Assembly: GCA_041663565.1 (NCBI GenBank)
Contig: JBAYMJ010000039.1
Coordinates: forward strand, 1-6,122
DNA: 6,122 nt
Direction of reading: 5' to 3'
DNA from: CAINOH01 sp041663565
GTDB lineage: Archaea; Micrarchaeota; Micrarchaeia; Norongarragalinales; CAINOH01
Of this stretch, positions 5,517-6,122 are shown in pieces (position 1 is the stretch's first letter; each line of letters opens with the position of its first letter). The notes beneath the pieces were generated by a model. That model searched no databases. It was not told the origin of the DNA and saw only the letters and a list, made by a program, of their open reading frames with translations. A program made the position numbers and the translations under genes.

Positions 5517-5541
5517 CCTGTCACGAAATATCCGGTATTAT

Positions 5542-5709
5542 ATGCAGGGTCCGTTCCAAGGAATAGAACAACAGAAGGTTTTGGGATTGGGCTGTGCTTT
5601 CGAACGTGCATACGATTTGCCTCGCATAGACGCCAGTTCGCAAAAGATCGGGATTGTTGACGTACTTCTTCTCGTGCTTATTGTCGCAGCGGTTATCGTA
5701 GTCGGATAA
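5542..5709 (+). CDS. 55-residue tail-anchored small protein or leader peptide before ilvB
   Basis: The ATG at 5542 opens a frame of 55 codons ending at TAA 5707-5709. The first 35 residues are polar (M-Q-G-P-F-Q-G-I-E-Q-Q-K and onward). The last 20 (36-55) are hydrophobic, and 15 of them are Val, Leu or Ile, with one Asp at residue 40. This has the topology of a tail-anchored membrane protein. Sec-beta of the archaeal translocon has similar size and topology, but its conserved residues are not clearly present. Because the next gene is acetolactate synthase, a second reading is a regulatory leader whose Val/Leu/Ile codons sense branched-chain amino acids. The family is not recognised. Support for the gene is the TATA spacing and the coherent amphipathic-to-hydrophobic layout; there is no homology evidence. 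Confidence 0.5.
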   Translation: MQGPFQGIEQQKVLGLGCAFERAYDLPRIDASSQKIGIVDVLLLVLIVAAVIVVG

Positions 5710-5715
5710 CCTGCT

Positions 5716-5786
5716 GCCGGCGGAAAACCCCAAATAAAGTTTTCCGCGTTTTGAAAACAAAAACATAACAAGACTTTTCCGCCGGC
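5716..5786 (+). promoter_or_regulatory. Mutually exclusive inverted repeats between the small gene and ilvB
   Basis: The segment GCCGGCGGAAAA at 5716-5727 is perfectly complementary to TTTTCCGCCGGC at 5775-5786 (12 base pairs). Part of it, GCGGAAAAC at 5720-5728, is also perfectly complementary to GTTTTCCGC at 5739-5747 (9 base pairs, 10-base loop), which is followed by GTTTTG. The first arm cannot pair with both. A third small stem, GCTTTC at 5785-5790 with GAAAGC at 5802-5807, overlaps the last arm. GGCC at 5835-5838 and 5847-5850 encloses a T-rich loop closer to ilvB. The near hairpin could be a simple terminator of the 55-residue gene; the switchable pairing could regulate read-through. 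Confidence 0.55.
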
Positions 5787-5879
5787 TTTCCAAAAACCAG
5801 CGAAAGCGCTCGGCTGCTTTTCCTGCACCTTCCCGGCCCTCTTTTTGGCCTTCTTGCAAAAACAGACAGGTTGGGAAAG

Positions 5880-6122
5880 ATGCAGATGAATGGCGCAAGG
5901 GCGGTTGTCGAGTGCCTCAAGGCCGAGCGTGCGGACACGGTGTTCGGATACCCGGGCGGAATGATAATGCACGTGTTCGACGAGATTTTCCAGGACGACG
6001 GGGTCAGAAACATACTGACTCGGCACGAGCAGGGAGCGGCTCACGCTGCGGAAGGATACGCCAAGGCAAGCGGAAGGCCGGGGGTGTGCATAAGCACAAG
6101 CGGGCCCGGAGCAACCAACCTG
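5880..6122 (+). CDS. ilvB: Acetolactate synthase large subunit, N-terminal part
   Basis: 81 codons are visible before the right edge, out of roughly 550-600 for the family. The enzyme uses thiamine diphosphate to condense two pyruvates, or pyruvate and 2-oxobutyrate, in the first shared step of valine, leucine and isoleucine synthesis. Visible signatures are the opening N-G-A-R-A-V-V-E-C-L, V-F-G-Y-P-G-G at 21-27, the R-H-E-Q-G-A-A-H-A-A-E-G-Y-A-K-A-S-G stretch at 48-65, where E50 is the cofactor-activating glutamate, and S-T-S-G-P-G-A-T-N-L at 72-81. Other TPP enzymes of the pyruvate oxidase group share the fold, but this motif set is typical of IlvB. ATG codons at 5880 and 5886 are both possible. 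No TATA-like box stands 25-30 bases upstream, unlike its neighbours; weaker AT-rich sites are at 5731-5738 and 5758-5768. It may therefore be transcribed from further up. Confidence 0.88.
   Translation, partial: MQMNGARAVVECLKAERADTVFGYPGGMIMHVFDEIFQDDGVRNILTRHEQGAAHAAEGYAKASGRPGVCISTSGPGATNL

Noticed and set aside
5542..5709. Small protein as Sec-beta / SecG translocon subunit
   Set aside because: Size and tail-anchor topology fit, but the conserved Sec-beta segment before the membrane helix is not clearly present.
5521..6044. Minus-strand open frames of 125 and 168 residues opposite the small gene and ilvB
   Set aside because: They run through the unmistakable ilvB start and the hairpin region and have no recognisable motifs. 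The 125-residue frame cannot be fully excluded in 5710-5879.

Overview
The window looks archaeal, probably from a small-genome (DPANN-type) lineage with moderately high GC. This is inferred from gene content and promoter layout; no rRNA or other taxonomic marker is present. Several genes have a TATA-like box about 23-29 bases upstream of the start codon and no convincing Shine-Dalgarno sequence, which is the arrangement expected for leaderless archaeal transcripts.

Left part (1-2011, minus strand): two exported-protein genes. One runs off the left edge with only its signal peptide visible. The other is a 627-residue surface or fibre-like protein with repeated V-G-I-G-T motifs and a C-terminal peptidase S74 (endosialidase-type) chaperone domain.

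Middle (2012-3568): a cluster of small regulatory genes. It holds a plus-strand 58-residue AbrB-like protein, a convergent minus-strand ASCH-domain protein whose stop codon overlaps the AbrB stop in a shared CTAG, and a minus-strand RHH antitoxin / RelE-ParE toxin pair. The toxin frame is intact and conserved but has no ATG, GTG or TTG start. The toxin-antitoxin pair lies between two copies of a 49-base direct repeat (19 bases identical at one end). The antitoxin start sits inside a 9-base perfect inverted repeat that looks like an autoregulatory operator. A 16-base promoter-proximal element is shared (15/16) between the AbrB-like gene and the antitoxin gene.

Right part (3569-6122, plus strand): a class I SAM-dependent methyltransferase with a hairpin plus T-tract behind it, an arginase-fold (ureohydrolase-like, possibly UPF0489-related) protein, a 55-residue tail-anchored small protein, and the first 81 codons of an acetolactate synthase large subunit (ilvB-like). 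The small protein ends in a stretch extremely rich in Val, Leu and Ile. Its stop codon is followed within seven bases by inverted repeats that can form mutually exclusive hairpins, and then by the branched-chain amino acid biosynthesis gene. This invites an attenuation-leader hypothesis, although an ordinary membrane anchor is the simpler reading.
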